DNA of 64,000 bases from VFZN01 sp050249615 (lineage in GTDB: Bacteria; Acidobacteriota; Vicinamibacteria; Vicinamibacterales; UBA2999): the NCBI GenBank assembly GCA_050249615.1, contig JBFWQE010000002.1, forward strand, positions 62,001-126,000. Reading direction: 5' to 3'. Positions within the stretch are counted from its first letter, which is position 1; each line of letters opens with the position of its first letter. Positions 35,050 to 44,014 of the stretch are shown here, one piece after another. A program made the translations under genes and the position numbers. The notes beneath the pieces are model-generated. The model did no database searches and was not told the origin of the DNA. It saw only the letters and a program-made list of their open reading frames with translations.

Positions 35050-37812
35050 ATGGATGCCACCGTCCTCGCAACACTGAGCCGCCTTCTCGACGAGGCGCTC
35101 GACCGCAGCCCCGACGAGCGGAGCGAATGGCTGGAGAGCCTGGGCCCCGAGTACGACACGGTCAAGCCGCGGCTGAAACGCCTCCTTGGCCTGGACGGGT
35201 CCCGCGACACAGGAGGTTTCCTCGGCACGCTCCCCAGGTTCGGCCCCTCGGACACGAACCTGGTCGAAACGCCGGACGGATCGAACGCACAGGCGGGAGC
35301 CGAGATCGGGCCCTATCGCCTGGTGCGCCCGCTGGAGGTGGGCGGCATGGGGGCGGTGTGGCTGGCCGAACGACTCGACGGGCTGGTGAAGCGGCCGGTC
35401 GCGCTCAAGCTGCCGCGCGGCGCGTGGCGCCGCCTGGGGCTCGCCGAGCGCATGGCGCGCGAACGCGAGATCCTCGCCTCCCTCGATCACCCCTACATCG
35501 CGCGGCTCTACGACGCGGGCATCGCACCCGACGGCCAGCCCTATCTCGCGCTGGAGTACGTGGACGGTCGCCCGATCGACCAGTACTGCCGTGACGCGCA
35601 GCTGGGTGTCGAGGCGCGGCTGCGGCTGTTTCAGCAGGTAGTCAGCGCGGTGTCGCACGCGCACGCGCGGCTGGTGGTGCACCGGGACCTCAAGCCCTCC
35701 AACATCCTGGTCACCTCCGAGGGGCAGGTGCGGCTGCTCGACTTCGGGATCGCCAAGCTGCTCGAGCAGTCTGCCGACCGCGACTCGACGCTCACCGAGG
35801 TGGCCGGGCGGGCACTCACGCCGGACTACGCGTCCCCCGAGCAGATTTCGGGCGCACCCATCGGGACCGCGTCGGACGTGTACGCCCTCGGAGTGGTCCT
35901 CTACGAGCTGCTGACCGGCGTCAGGCCCTATCGTCTCAAGCGCGATTCGGCCGCCGCGCTCGAAGAGGCCATCCTCGAGGCCGAACCCCTTCGCCCGAGC
36001 CAGGTCGTCGATGGCGCGCTGCGCAAGGCGCTCGGTGGCGACCTCGACTGGATTGTCGCCAGGGCGATGCAGAAGGACCCGGACCAGCGCTACCCGTCGG
36101 CCGACGCCTTCGGGGCCGACATCGAGCGCCACTTCCGGCAGCAGCCCGTCGAGGCCGCGGCCCCGTCGGCCGCGTACCTGCTCGGGAAGTTCGCCCGCCG
36201 CCATCGCGTCGGCCTCGCGATCTCGGCGGTGGTGATGCTCGCGCTCCTGGGCGGCATCGTCGGCACGACCACAGGGCTGGTGCGGGCGCGCACCGCGGAG
36301 GCGTCGGCGCAGGCGTCTGCGGAGGCCGCCCGCGTGGACGCGGCCACGGCCGACCGCGTCACGCAGTTCATGCTCGACCTGTTCAAGGTCACGACGCCGG
36401 AGGAGGCCGACGGGCGCAACGTGACCGCTCGCGAGATGCTCGATCGCGGCGCGGCGCGCGTCAGGGCCGAGCTGGCGCAGGAGCCGCTCGTCCAGGCGCG
36501 GATGCTGCAGGCGCTCGGCGATGCCTACTCGGCGCTCGCGCTCTACCCGGAGGCGCGGGGCATGCTCGAGAACGCGGTGACCGTGGCGCGGAGCCTCGGC
36601 GAGCGCGGCGAGCGCGATCTCGCGCTGGCGCTCTACAGCGTGGGCCAGCTCCGGCGGCGGCTCGACGACATGACCGGTGCCGAGAGCGCGGTGCGCGAGG
36701 CATTGAGCATCCGCGAGCGACTCGACGGGTTGGACAGCGTCGAGCTGGGCCCTCTCCTGAACGAGCTGGCGATGCTGCTCCGCACGAAGGACCCTGGAGA
36801 GGCCGAGCGATTGTACCGGCGCACGTACGACATCCTGGTTGCGGCGCACGGGCCCGGCAACGGCGACGCTGGCGTGGTGCTGGCGAACATCGGGTCGCTC
36901 CAGAGCCGCACCCGCCGCTACGCGGACGCGCGCGAGACGCTGACGCAGGCCCTGGCGATGGTCACCCGGCACCACGGCGAGCACGATCCCCGCGTGGCGG
37001 GCATCCTCGGGAACCTGGCCCTCGCGGAGCGCGAGTTGGGCAACACGCGGCGCGCGCTCGAGCTCCACTCGAGGGATCTCGAGCTGTCCACGCAGGCGCT
37101 TGGGCCCGACCATCCGGCCGTCGGGACCATCTGGCTCAACCTCGCGCGCTCCACGCAGAGGCTCGGCGAGTACGCCACCGCGCTCGACCAGGTCGAGCGC
37201 GCGCTGGGCATCTTCCGGAAGCACTTCGGCGCCGAGCACGTCCTGGTGCTCACGAGCCAGAACAGCCGCGCGCTGTACCTGGACCGGCTGTCGCGCACCG
37301 CCGCCGCGGAGAGCCTCCTGCGGAGCCAGCTCGCCCTCACGCCGGAGAGCGCTGAAGCGCGTGCGGCCCTGCTGGTCAGCCGGCTCCACCTGGCCGACAT
37401 GGATCGGCGAGCCAATCGGCGCGACGAGGCGCTCGCGCTGGTGCAGGCGGTCCTCGACGATCCCCATGCCGCACGCGACCTCAGGCTGCAAGCCAGCGCG
37501 CACTGGGCACGCGCCTGTGCACTTGCCACCCACGCGCCCGCCGACGCCGAGCTCGCACGCGCGCGGGCCCGGCAGGTGCAGGACGCAGACCCCCAGGCCA
37601 CCGCGCAGGAGCGGCAGTACGCCGAGGCGCGGTCCGCGGCCTGCGCCGGGGATCGCGCGCGTGCCCTGCGGTTCCTGCAGGAAGCCGCCGCGAGCGGCTC
37701 CGCGGATTCCGTGGTCCTGGACGACCCGATATTCAGCGCGCTCCGGGGTATGCCCGCCTTCGAGGCGCTCGCCACTGCGGCGGCGCCTGGCGCGCCCCCA
37801 TCCCGCGACTGA
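35050..37812 (+). CDS. Membrane Ser/Thr protein kinase with TPR region
   Basis: A 920-residue Hanks-type kinase. Landmarks: VGGMGAVWLAERLD glycine loop near residue 98, catalytic lysine in PVALKLP at 120, HRDLKPSN at 211, DFG at 231, LTPDYASPEQ in the activation segment. A transmembrane helix lies at about 387-408. The remaining 500 residues contain TPR repeats of the kinesin-light-chain kind (ALGDAYSALALYPEARGMLE, LGNLALAERELGNTRRALEL). Unlike the kinase at 14987 it has the usual HRD arginine. ATG 35050 is preferred over 35005 because the earlier start leaves only 11 bases for two divergent promoters. Confidence 0.9.
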   Translation: MDATVLATLSRLLDEALDRSPDERSEWLESLGPEYDTVKPRLKRLLGLDGSRDTGGFLGTLPRFGPSDTNLVETPDGSNAQAGAEIGPYRLVRPLEVGGMGAVWLAERLDGLVKRPVALKLPRGAWRRLGLAERMAREREILASLDHPYIARLYDAGIAPDGQPYLALEYVDGRPIDQYCRDAQLGVEARLRLFQQVVSAVSHAHARLVVHRDLKPSNILVTSEGQVRLLDFGIAKLLEQSADRDSTLTEVAGRALTPDYASPEQISGAPIGTASDVYALGVVLYELLTGVRPYRLKRDSAAALEEAILEAEPLRPSQVVDGALRKALGGDLDWIVARAMQKDPDQRYPSADAFGADIERHFRQQPVEAAAPSAAYLLGKFARRHRVGLAISAVVMLALLGGIVGTTTGLVRARTAEASAQASAEAARVDAATADRVTQFMLDLFKVTTPEEADGRNVTAREMLDRGAARVRAELAQEPLVQARMLQALGDAYSALALYPEARGMLENAVTVARSLGERGERDLALALYSVGQLRRRLDDMTGAESAVREALSIRERLDGLDSVELGPLLNELAMLLRTKDPGEAERLYRRTYDILVAAHGPGNGDAGVVLANIGSLQSRTRRYADARETLTQALAMVTRHHGEHDPRVAGILGNLALAERELGNTRRALELHSRDLELSTQALGPDHPAVGTIWLNLARSTQRLGEYATALDQVERALGIFRKHFGAEHVLVLTSQNSRALYLDRLSRTAAAESLLRSQLALTPESAEARAALLVSRLHLADMDRRANRRDEALALVQAVLDDPHAARDLRLQASAHWARACALATHAPADAELARARARQVQDADPQATAQERQYAEARSAACAGDRARALRFLQEAAASGSADSVVLDDPIFSALRGMPAFEALATAAAPGAPPSRD

Positions 37813-37835
37813 GCAGGCACGGCGGCGCGCGGCCG

Positions 37836-37891
37836 GGACATGTCCGGGTTTCGGGCCCCGTTGCGTAATGGTCGGGTGGAGACCACCCGCC
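37836..37891. repeat. Dispersed palindromic repeat, copy 1
   Basis: A 56-base element beginning with the perfect palindrome GGACATGTCC, then a GGGCCCC-containing centre and TTGCGTAATGGT. It ends with an inverted repeat (CGGGTGG, AGA, CCACCCG) that can form a seven-base-pair hairpin. A nearly identical copy is at 44050-44106. It lies between the kinase stop and the end of the glycosyltransferase. Confidence 0.85.
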
Positions 37892-38040
37892 ATGACACCC
37901 GTCCTCGCAGTCAGCCTTGCCGCCCTCGTCTTGTCGAACCTTTTCTCTGCGGCGTGTCCGGCCCCCTGCCCGCAGGCGGCGCAGACGGGGTCTGACGCGG
38001 CGCCGCGCGAAATTGCCGCGGACGCCCCCGCTCTAGGCGG

Positions 38041-38880
38041 TCATGGCGACGCCGTGGCCGTGTGTCGGGCGCGCTCCACGGTCTCCAGCAGATCGAAGGT
38101 GTCCCGGTAGGCGTCCACAGCCACCCGCCGTATCGCCGCCTGGACGGCACCGTCCCACCACAGGGTGAAGCCCGGCTCGTGCATCCGGGCCCACCACCGC
38201 GCCAGTTCGTCGCGCCGTGCGGCGGCACTCATGCCCGCCCGCATGTCGGCCGGCGGCTTGATGGTCGTCGCGTCCGGGCTGGTGGCGAGCCGTACGCCGG
38301 GGAGCGAGAAGATCTGCTCCCACATGAAGTGATCGCTCCAGCGGTCCGGCGGCGCGGGCCGCCATCCGGCCGGCAGCTGGCGATAGAGGTCCATCGTGTG
38401 CGCGGCCCCGGTCAGGCTGATGGTGTTGCGCCGCGGGTGCAGATGCCACCTGACGCACCGCTCGTCGGAGAGATCGGTCGGGCGGGCAATCAGTTCCCCG
38501 CCGACGCCCACGAAGACGGGAAACGGGTGCGCGAAGTCGTGGTCCGCGAGCAGGTCGAGCATCGTTTCGACGTGGGTGGGCAGGAAGAGATCGTCGTCGC
38601 CGAGGTAGGTGACGACAGGCGCCGTCGCGGCCGACACCACTTCATGCCGCAGGACCTCGTTTCGACCCTCGCCCTTCGGCCGATCGACGAAGCGCACACG
38701 CGAGTCGGCCCGGCACAGGTCCGCCATCACCGCCCGCGTGTCGTCGCCGACGCCGTCTCCAAGGACGACGATGTCGAGGTCGGGAATCGTCTGCTCGAGC
38801 GCGCTCGCGACCGAGAGGCCGAGCGTGGACGCATGGTCGTGGGTCGGGATCACGACCATCGCCGCCAGCGTGGTCACCAT
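38041..38880 (-). CDS. Family 2 glycosyltransferase
   Basis: A 279-residue GT-A enzyme. The N-terminal VVIPTHDHASTLGLSVASAL, LDIVVLGDGVGDDTRAVMAD and the nucleotide-binding region ending in TYLGDDDLFLPTHVETML (the D-D-D is the metal site) are typical of GT2. The C-terminal half (WSDHFMWEQIF) supplies acceptor contacts. Its start overlaps the end of the sugar epimerase-like gene by seven bases, so both probably act on one polysaccharide or glycoconjugate. The last 42 coding-end bases occur again at 32831. Confidence 0.85.
   Translation of the reverse strand: MVTTLAAMVVIPTHDHASTLGLSVASALEQTIPDLDIVVLGDGVGDDTRAVMADLCRADSRVRFVDRPKGEGRNEVLRHEVVSAATAPVVTYLGDDDLFLPTHVETMLDLLADHDFAHPFPVFVGVGGELIARPTDLSDERCVRWHLHPRRNTISLTGAAHTMDLYRQLPAGWRPAPPDRWSDHFMWEQIFSLPGVRLATSPDATTIKPPADMRAGMSAAARRDELARWWARMHEPGFTLWWDGAVQAAIRRVAVDAYRDTFDLLETVERARHTATASP
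38071..38112. repeat. 42-base direct repeat, copy in the glycosyltransferase end
   Basis: Identical in sequence and orientation to 32831-32872, 5.2 kb upstream. Encodes AYRDTFDLLETVERA on the minus strand. Here it is part of an intact gene; the other copy is in a remnant. Confidence 0.9.
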
Positions 38881-39440
38881 CGCCAGGGGACCAGCTCCCG
38901 GGCCGCGGCGCTGTCGTAGGGCAGGTCCAGGGCGTCGGGCTCGGAGTAGTTGTAGGGCGAGGTCGGCATGTTGACGATGAAGGCCTCTTCGGTGCCGATG
39001 ACCTTCCAGCCGTGATAGAGGTTCGGCGGGATCACGAGCAGGCCGGGACTCCGTTCGGAAACCTTGAACTCGTTGAGCCCGCCTTCGGTGGGAGAGCCGA
39101 TCCGACCGTCGAAGACCACGATTGACACCAGGCCCTTCACGACGAACAGCCGATCCGTGCTGCGCTGGTGCAGTCCCCACGCGCGGATCCGGCCCGGTTC
39201 GGTCGTCGTGACGTGCACGTGCACGATCGGCGCATCCACTTCCGGCCAGTCCGTCCTCGCGATCTCGGCCAGCGTGCCGTCTTCGTGCGGGACCGGGCGT
39301 GTGGGCCGGAAGCGCACGCCGTCGATGGGCGTGGCGCGCAGGCGGCCGGTGGCGTCCACGGCCGACTGTTTGGCGACGAGCCGTTCGCGTCCGCGGACCG
39401 CGGTCTGACGCGAGTCGGGTCCGCGGGACGGTTCAGGCAT
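38874..39440 (-). CDS. Cupin-type sugar epimerase-like protein (RmlC/WxcM-like)
   Basis: A 188-residue single-domain cupin similar to dTDP-4-dehydrorhamnose 3,5-epimerase and related sugar isomerases: IRAWGLHQRSTDRLFVVKGL, VSIVVFDGRIG, LLVIPPNLYHGWKVIGTEEA, FIVNMPTSPYNYSEPDALDL. The histidine in GLHQR and the tyrosine in LYHGW are at the expected catalytic positions. It precedes and overlaps the glycosyltransferase gene, suggesting the product sugar feeds that transferase. Confidence 0.78.
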   Translation of the reverse strand: MPEPSRGPDSRQTAVRGRERLVAKQSAVDATGRLRATPIDGVRFRPTRPVPHEDGTLAEIARTDWPEVDAPIVHVHVTTTEPGRIRAWGLHQRSTDRLFVVKGLVSIVVFDGRIGSPTEGGLNEFKVSERSPGLLVIPPNLYHGWKVIGTEEAFIVNMPTSPYNYSEPDALDLPYDSAAARELVPWRW

Positions 39441-39601
39441 GGAGGGACTCCTTCACGGGGGTCGGTGTCATTGGCCGAGAGGTCGAGTGGACCCTGCCGC
39501 GCGGACGTGACCGTCCCGTGCGCGCGGGAGGCGGCGGCCTGGACCGCCGCCCACATTATCACGGCGGAATCGCCTCCGCGATCGGCACGGCGATGAGCCG
39601 T

Positions 39602-39623
39602 ACTAGTCAGACTAGTCTACAAT
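39602..39623 (+). promoter_or_regulatory. Candidate operator and -10 of the Phd/PIN module
   Basis: Two copies of the palindrome ACTAGT, three bases apart (39602 and 39611), run into TACAAT (39618-39623), a good -10 hexamer six bases before the GTG start. A repressor bound to the palindromes would cover the promoter, as expected for Phd autoregulation. Confidence 0.55.
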
Positions 39624-39629
39624 TGGCCC

Positions 39630-39899
39630 GTGGACACCTATTCGACCTACGAGGCCAAGGCGCGGTTCAGCGAGATCCTCCGCAAGGTGCGGGCCGGGCG
39701 CCGGATCATCGTCACGCACCACGGCACCCAGGTCGCCGAAATCCGCCCCGTCGAGACGGCTCCGGCGCCGCTCGAGGCCCGTCTCGCGCAGCTGGAGCGC
39801 GCCGGCATCGTCCGGAGGGCGGCGCGGCCGGGTGAATCCCCGGCGGCCGTGGCGCGCAGGCGCGGGGCCCTGGCGCGGTTCGTGGCCTCGAGGGATTGA
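39630..39899 (+). CDS. Phd/YefM-family antitoxin
   Basis: An 89-residue protein starting with GTG 39630: MDTYSTYEAKARFSEILRKV, RAGRRIIVTHHGTQVAEIRP is the typical Phd/YefM N-terminal DNA-binding domain. The C-terminal half (LEARLAQLERAGIVRRAARP) is the flexible toxin-binding part. The PIN toxin gene begins three bases after its stop. Tandem ACTAGT palindromes upstream are its likely operator. Confidence 0.87.
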   Translation: MDTYSTYEAKARFSEILRKVRAGRRIIVTHHGTQVAEIRPVETAPAPLEARLAQLERAGIVRRAARPGESPAAVARRRGALARFVASRD

Positions 39900-39901
39900 G
39901 C

Positions 39902-40288
39902 GTGGCCGTCGCGTACATCGACAGCTCGTGCGTGGTGGCGCTGGCGTTCGGGGAGCCCGGGGCGCGTCGGCTGGCCGCCACGCTGAGTCGGTTCGAGCGG
40001 CTCCTGTCGTCGAACCTGCTCGAGGCCGAGGTGCGGGCGGCGTTCGTGCGTGAGGACGTCGCCCCGAGGGCCGACATCTGCGCCGGACTGGACTGGATCC
40101 TTCCCGACCGGCCCCTCACCCTGGAAATCGATCGCGTCGCGGCGCTCGGCGGCCTGCGGGGCGCCGACTTGTGGCACGTGGCGTGCGCGCTGTATCTCGA
40201 CCCCACGGCGGAAGAACTCGCGTTCGTGACGCTCGACGTGGCCCAGCGCAGGGTGGCGGCCGCCGCGGGCTTCGCCACGCCGCGATAA
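39902..40288 (+). CDS. PIN-domain toxin (VapC-like)
   Basis: A 128-residue PIN nuclease with acidic residues in AYIDSSCVVALAFGE, SSNLLEAEVRAAF, LRGADLWHVACALYL and FVTLDVAQRRVAAAAG. It starts with GTG 39902 straight after the antitoxin stop. The first 37 bases of the gene (39902-39938) recur with few changes at 43998-44034, where the rest of the gene is missing. Confidence 0.87.
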   Translation: MAVAYIDSSCVVALAFGEPGARRLAATLSRFERLLSSNLLEAEVRAAFVREDVAPRADICAGLDWILPDRPLTLEIDRVAALGGLRGADLWHVACALYLDPTAEELAFVTLDVAQRRVAAAAGFATPR

Positions 40289-40378
40289 CGGCGAGTGTCA
40301 CGAGGCCACCGTCGACGTCACGGTCGTCGCGGCGGCTGGAGCGCGAGCCCGTGGTGGGGCGTACCGCGAGGCACTCGC

Positions 40379-40804
40379 TCAGCCGGGCAGAACGGAGAGC
40401 CCGAGCTCCCGGGCTGAGCGGCGAATCCGCTCATCGAGGCTGAGCAGGCTCGTGCCGGGGACTGCGGCCCTGACCACGAGCGCCGTCGCCAGGTGGATGG
40501 CGTCGAGCGCCCGGAGCGGCTCTGCCGGAAACGCCTGCCGTGCCCGATCCACCACTTCGCCCTGCAGACGCACCTGCGTCCAGTGCGCCGCCACGGACGC
40601 CAGCAGTCCCCTCTTGTCCGCGGCGTCGCCTTCCCTCATCTCTCCCAGTGCCACGGCTCGATGCAGCACACGGTCGCATTCGATCAGCGTGAGGTCGGAC
40701 GCGATGACCAGCTCGCTGCGAGCCAGGACCTGGCGCACGCTGCGATCGCGGTCCTGGCCCAGCAGCCAGGCGAGCACGGCGCTCGATTCGGCGTAAACCT
40801 TCAC
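40379..40804 (-). CDS. PIN-domain toxin (VapC-like), second module
   Basis: A 141-residue PIN protein: KVYAESSAVLAWLLGQDRDR, ASDLTLIECDRVLHRAV, LRALDAIHLATALVV, LLSLDERIRRSARELGL. The first acidic residue is glutamate (YAESS) where most family members have aspartate, a conservative change. Its start overlaps the antitoxin stop by four bases (ATGA). The module converges with the 39630-40288 module; 90 bases separate the two toxin stops. Confidence 0.85.
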   Translation of the reverse strand: MKVYAESSAVLAWLLGQDRDRSVRQVLARSELVIASDLTLIECDRVLHRAVALGEMREGDAADKRGLLASVAAHWTQVRLQGEVVDRARQAFPAEPLRALDAIHLATALVVRAAVPGTSLLSLDERIRRSARELGLSVLPG

Positions 40805-41094
40805 CGCGCCCCGCGCACTTCGTCGAGCAACTCGCTCACGGGACGGAGGCCCGGCACCGCTCGCTGGGCGGGATACAGCTCGGGGTCGTTCGGCGCCCCC
40901 AACGTTGCCAGGCCACGCCTGGCCAGCGCAGCAAGGCCGGCCGGGACCGTCGAGTCGGAGGCCCCCGTGCCCGGAGCCGACAGTTCCGCGATCACTTCGC
41001 CACGGTCGGTGACGAGCACGGACTCGCCCGCCCGCACCTCGCGCAGGTACTCGCTGAGGCGGTTCTTCAATTCGCGGACGCCGACCGTCTTCAT
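40801..41094 (-). CDS. Phd/YefM-family antitoxin, second module
   Basis: A 97-residue antitoxin: MKTVGVRELKNRLSEYLREV, RAGESVLVTDRGEVIAELSA, then a disordered C-terminal half with LRPVSELLDEVRGAR. It is followed by the PIN toxin with an ATGA overlap. A strong promoter-like sequence and an imperfect inverted repeat lie just upstream. Confidence 0.87.
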   Translation of the reverse strand: MKTVGVRELKNRLSEYLREVRAGESVLVTDRGEVIAELSAPGTGASDSTVPAGLAALARRGLATLGAPNDPELYPAQRAVPGLRPVSELLDEVRGAR

Positions 41095-41100
41095 GACTCG

Positions 41101-41129
41101 AATGTAGCTACGTGCAGCCACATTGTCAA
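41101..41129 (-). promoter_or_regulatory. Promoter and candidate operator of the second Phd/PIN module
   Basis: On the minus strand TTGACA (41129-41124) and TACATT (41106-41101) are separated by 17 bases, close to the housekeeping consensus, six bases before the ATG. The spacer is covered by an inverted repeat with arms AATGTAGCT and AGCCACATT (one mismatch, six bases between), a plausible autoregulatory site. Confidence 0.65.
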
Positions 41130-41188
41130 GGCTGCCCCGAGGCGTGGAAGACGATGGGGCCGCCGGTGTTCCCGGCACGCGTCTCGGC

Positions 41189-44014
41189 TCATGGGACGAC
41201 GGCGCTCGGCCGCAGGGCGCGTGGCGCGACCAGCGCCGGCCGCGGATCGAGGACGACCGCGGGCGGCGAGATCTGCGAGATCGGGCCGGGGCGCGCGAAG
41301 AGGAACCCCTGTCCCGCCTTGCAGCCGAGGGCCAGCAGCGCCGCGGCCTGCCGCTCGGATTCCACGCCCTCGGCAATCGTATCGAGACCGAGCGTCTCGC
41401 CGAGCATCACGACGGCCCGCGCCAGCTCGGGGCCCTCGCCGTCGGTCACCAGCCGGCTCACGAAGGAGCGATCGATCTTCAGGATGTCGATCGGGAACCG
41501 GTGCAGGTAGGCGAGCGACGAGTAGCCGATGCCGAAGTCGTCGATGGCCAGTCTCACGCCGAGCGCCTTCAGTTCGTGGAGCCGCTCCAGGTTGGTCGAC
41601 GTGTTGTCCATGATGGTGCGCTCGGTCAGCTCGAGCACGAGGCAGCGGGGATCGAGCCCGGACGCCCTGAGCGCATGATCGACGTCCCGCACCAGGTCGC
41701 CCTGCTGGAGGTGGCGGCCCGAGACGTTGACGGCCAGGTGCACGTCCTGGCAGGCGCCGGTCTCGAGGCACCAGCGCTTCCAGTCCTTGCAGGCCTGCTG
41801 CAGCACCCAGCGGCCAAGCTCGATCACATGCCCCGACTCCTCGGCCACCTGGATGAAGTCCTTGGGCGTGAGCACATCGCGCGCGGGATGCCGCCACCGG
41901 ATGAGCGCCTCGGCGCCGAGCAGACGGCGCGAGTCCAGCGTGACCACCGGTTGGTACTCGAGGAAGAGCTCGCTGTTGGCCAGCGCGCGCTCGATGTCGG
42001 CCTCCAGGCGAAGCCGCTCGCGGAGCGCCTCGAGCATGCGGGGCTCGAACACGACGTAGCGGCCCTTCCCCGCCGCCTTGGCCTGATACATCGCGATGTC
42101 GGCGTAGCTCAGCAGCTCGTCGGCCGGCGTGTTCGGCGCCCAGAGCGCCACGCCGACGCTGGTCGACACCCGCACCTCCGAGTCGACCAGCACGAACGGG
42201 GGGCCAAACGCCTGGACCACTGCGGCGGCCGGACGATCCAGGTCGGCGGCCGTGTCGACACCCTCGAGCAGCACGGCAAACTCGTCGCCCGCAAGCCGCG
42301 CCACCGTGTCGGTCGTGCGCATCGCGCGCACCAGCCGCTCCGCCACCGCCCGGAGCAGCCGGTCGCCGGCGTCATGGCCGAGCGTGTCGTTGACGTTCTT
42401 GAAGTTGTCCAGATCCAGGAACATCACCGCCACGCGACGGCGCTCGCGCTGGGCGAGGGCGATGGCGTGTTCGACCCGGTCGCGGAAGAGGTTGCGATTC
42501 GCCAGACGCGTCAGCGGGTCGCGGAAGGCCTGCTGCCACAGGCGATCTTCGAGCGCCTTGCGCTCGCTGATGTCGCGGAGGTTCAGCGCCAGCCCGCGGA
42601 CCGCGTCATCGCCGGTCAGGTTGCTGCCCACCAGCTCCAGCGTGCGACGCCCGCCGGGGCTCTCGAGGCGGAGCTCGATGGGGCCGACGGCGCCGCTCGG
42701 CGTTTCGGCCACCTCGGCGATGAACGCGCGCAACAGGCCCGCGTCCTCGCCGCACCACAACTGGAACAGGCTGCGGCCGCAGGCGTCTTCGGGTGTCAGT
42801 CCGAACGTCCGCTCGAACGCCGGCGACGCGAACCGCAGCACGCCATCCTCCCCGATGATGAGGATCACGTCCGACGCGTTGGCGATGAGCGAGGCGTAGC
42901 GCGCCTCGACCATCTCGGTCGCCCGCCGCTCGCGCGTCCGCGCGTCGTGCAGCAGCATCGTGCCCTGGCGCACCATCACCAGGAGCGTGAGCACGAACGC
43001 CACAATCGTCATCACCGCCACGGGCCCGCCCACCTCGTCGCGCGCGACGAACACGAGGACCATGAAGGCGCCGAGGACGGCGAGATACGGCAACGCATGC
43101 GCCGCCGAGGGCCGGGCGCTGCCAATCTCCTCCAACGGCTGCCAGGGGCGGTGCAGTTGCTCGCGCGCGGCCGTGGCCAGCGGCACGTACCAGGCGACGT
43201 ACATGACGTCGGGCAGGCCTCCGGGCAGGTAGGCGCCGGTGACGTTGGCGAGCGCCCACGCGACGTCGGCGAGGAACAGGGTCGTGCAGCCCAGGAGCAG
43301 CAGGAGCGGCACGCGCCGCGCGCCGGGTCCATCCGGTCCCTTCAGCAGGAGCACGCTGAGCGACAGGACGAGGGCGCAGTTGAGGGCGACGTACGCCTGG
43401 CTGAGCGCGCTCGAGACGAGGTCGACTTCCGCCTGCATCTCGGCAGGCCGGATGACCAGGAACCAGAACGACGCACCGAACCCGACTGCGAGGATGACGA
43501 CGTCGAGCGCGAGATTCGCCCAGGGCACGCGCCTGGCCTGCGCGCGGACGAAGAACAGCACCGCGGCGAAGAAGGCGGGATAGAACGCGAGGAAGAACCA
43601 GTCGGCGGGTCCACCGAACGGGTCGCGGCCCTGCAGCCACACGCCGACGGCGACCACGGTGCCGGCCAGATACAGGGTCAGCGCCACGACCAGGCACCGC
43701 CAGGCCGTCTTGACCGGTCCTTGCGGCAGGCGGCGAGCCGTCGCCGCGGCCATCACCACGGCCGCCAGGCAGGCGGGCCCGTCGGCGAGGTATCCGACGT
43801 ACTGCTGTGCCTGGTGGCCGCCGACACCCGACAGCATCCAGGCGCCGACCGCGACAACGTAGACCGCCAGCGCGGCCAGCAGTACGCTCGGCCACCGGGA
43901 GACGGCAGGCGAGTCGGGCTGCGCAGGCACCGCCGGAAGAATCGGCAGCAGGGCGGTCGGGCTTGAACGCGTGGAGCCTGGCGTCCGGGACTCGAGCGTG
44001 GCCGTGGCATTCAT
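41189..44014 (-). CDS. Membrane GGDEF-EAL protein with PAS domain
   Basis: A protein of up to 941 residues. The N-terminal third is a multi-helix membrane sensor of about 9-10 helices. A PAS domain follows (ARYASLIANASDVILIIGED, GRSLFQLWCGEDAG). The GGDEF domain (DPLTRLANRNLFRDRVEHAI) has the signature LAGDEFAVLL, with alanine for the first glycine. The EAL domain is complete (GAEALIRWRHP, ELTERTIMDN, IDDFGIGYSSLAYL, LKIDRSFV). It probably controls cyclic di-GMP, with phosphodiesterase activity more certain than cyclase activity. The proposed ATG 44014 lies inside a copied PIN-gene fragment, so the true start may be further downstream. Confidence 0.88.
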   Translation of the reverse strand: MNATATLESRTPGSTRSSPTALLPILPAVPAQPDSPAVSRWPSVLLAALAVYVVAVGAWMLSGVGGHQAQQYVGYLADGPACLAAVVMAAATARRLPQGPVKTAWRCLVVALTLYLAGTVVAVGVWLQGRDPFGGPADWFFLAFYPAFFAAVLFFVRAQARRVPWANLALDVVILAVGFGASFWFLVIRPAEMQAEVDLVSSALSQAYVALNCALVLSLSVLLLKGPDGPGARRVPLLLLLGCTTLFLADVAWALANVTGAYLPGGLPDVMYVAWYVPLATAAREQLHRPWQPLEEIGSARPSAAHALPYLAVLGAFMVLVFVARDEVGGPVAVMTIVAFVLTLLVMVRQGTMLLHDARTRERRATEMVEARYASLIANASDVILIIGEDGVLRFASPAFERTFGLTPEDACGRSLFQLWCGEDAGLLRAFIAEVAETPSGAVGPIELRLESPGGRRTLELVGSNLTGDDAVRGLALNLRDISERKALEDRLWQQAFRDPLTRLANRNLFRDRVEHAIALAQRERRRVAVMFLDLDNFKNVNDTLGHDAGDRLLRAVAERLVRAMRTTDTVARLAGDEFAVLLEGVDTAADLDRPAAAVVQAFGPPFVLVDSEVRVSTSVGVALWAPNTPADELLSYADIAMYQAKAAGKGRYVVFEPRMLEALRERLRLEADIERALANSELFLEYQPVVTLDSRRLLGAEALIRWRHPARDVLTPKDFIQVAEESGHVIELGRWVLQQACKDWKRWCLETGACQDVHLAVNVSGRHLQQGDLVRDVDHALRASGLDPRCLVLELTERTIMDNTSTNLERLHELKALGVRLAIDDFGIGYSSLAYLHRFPIDILKIDRSFVSRLVTDGEGPELARAVVMLGETLGLDTIAEGVESERQAAALLALGCKAGQGFLFARPGPISQISPPAVVLDPRPALVAPRALRPSAVVP

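Noticed and set aside
34972..37893. 973-residue minus-strand frame opposite the kinase at 35050
   Set aside because: Composition of an antisense shadow; the plus strand encodes all kinase motifs and TPRs.
37892..38110. Small plus-strand frame with a signal-peptide-like start (MTPVLAVSLAALVLS)
   Set aside because: It overlaps the end of the glycosyltransferase on the other strand by 70 bases, has no ribosome site, and begins in the palindromic repeat. Its ending is just the reverse strand of the 42-base repeat.
32831..38112. Integrated mobile element bounded by attachment sites
   Set aside because: The 42-base repeat fits the shape, but no integrase, excisionase or transposase is present and the genes inside are of the ordinary sigma/kinase type. 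Kept only as a repeat finding.
41123..43966. 947-residue plus-strand frame opposite the GGDEF-EAL gene
   Set aside because: Shadow of a real gene: rich in His, Arg, Glu and Gly without domains.
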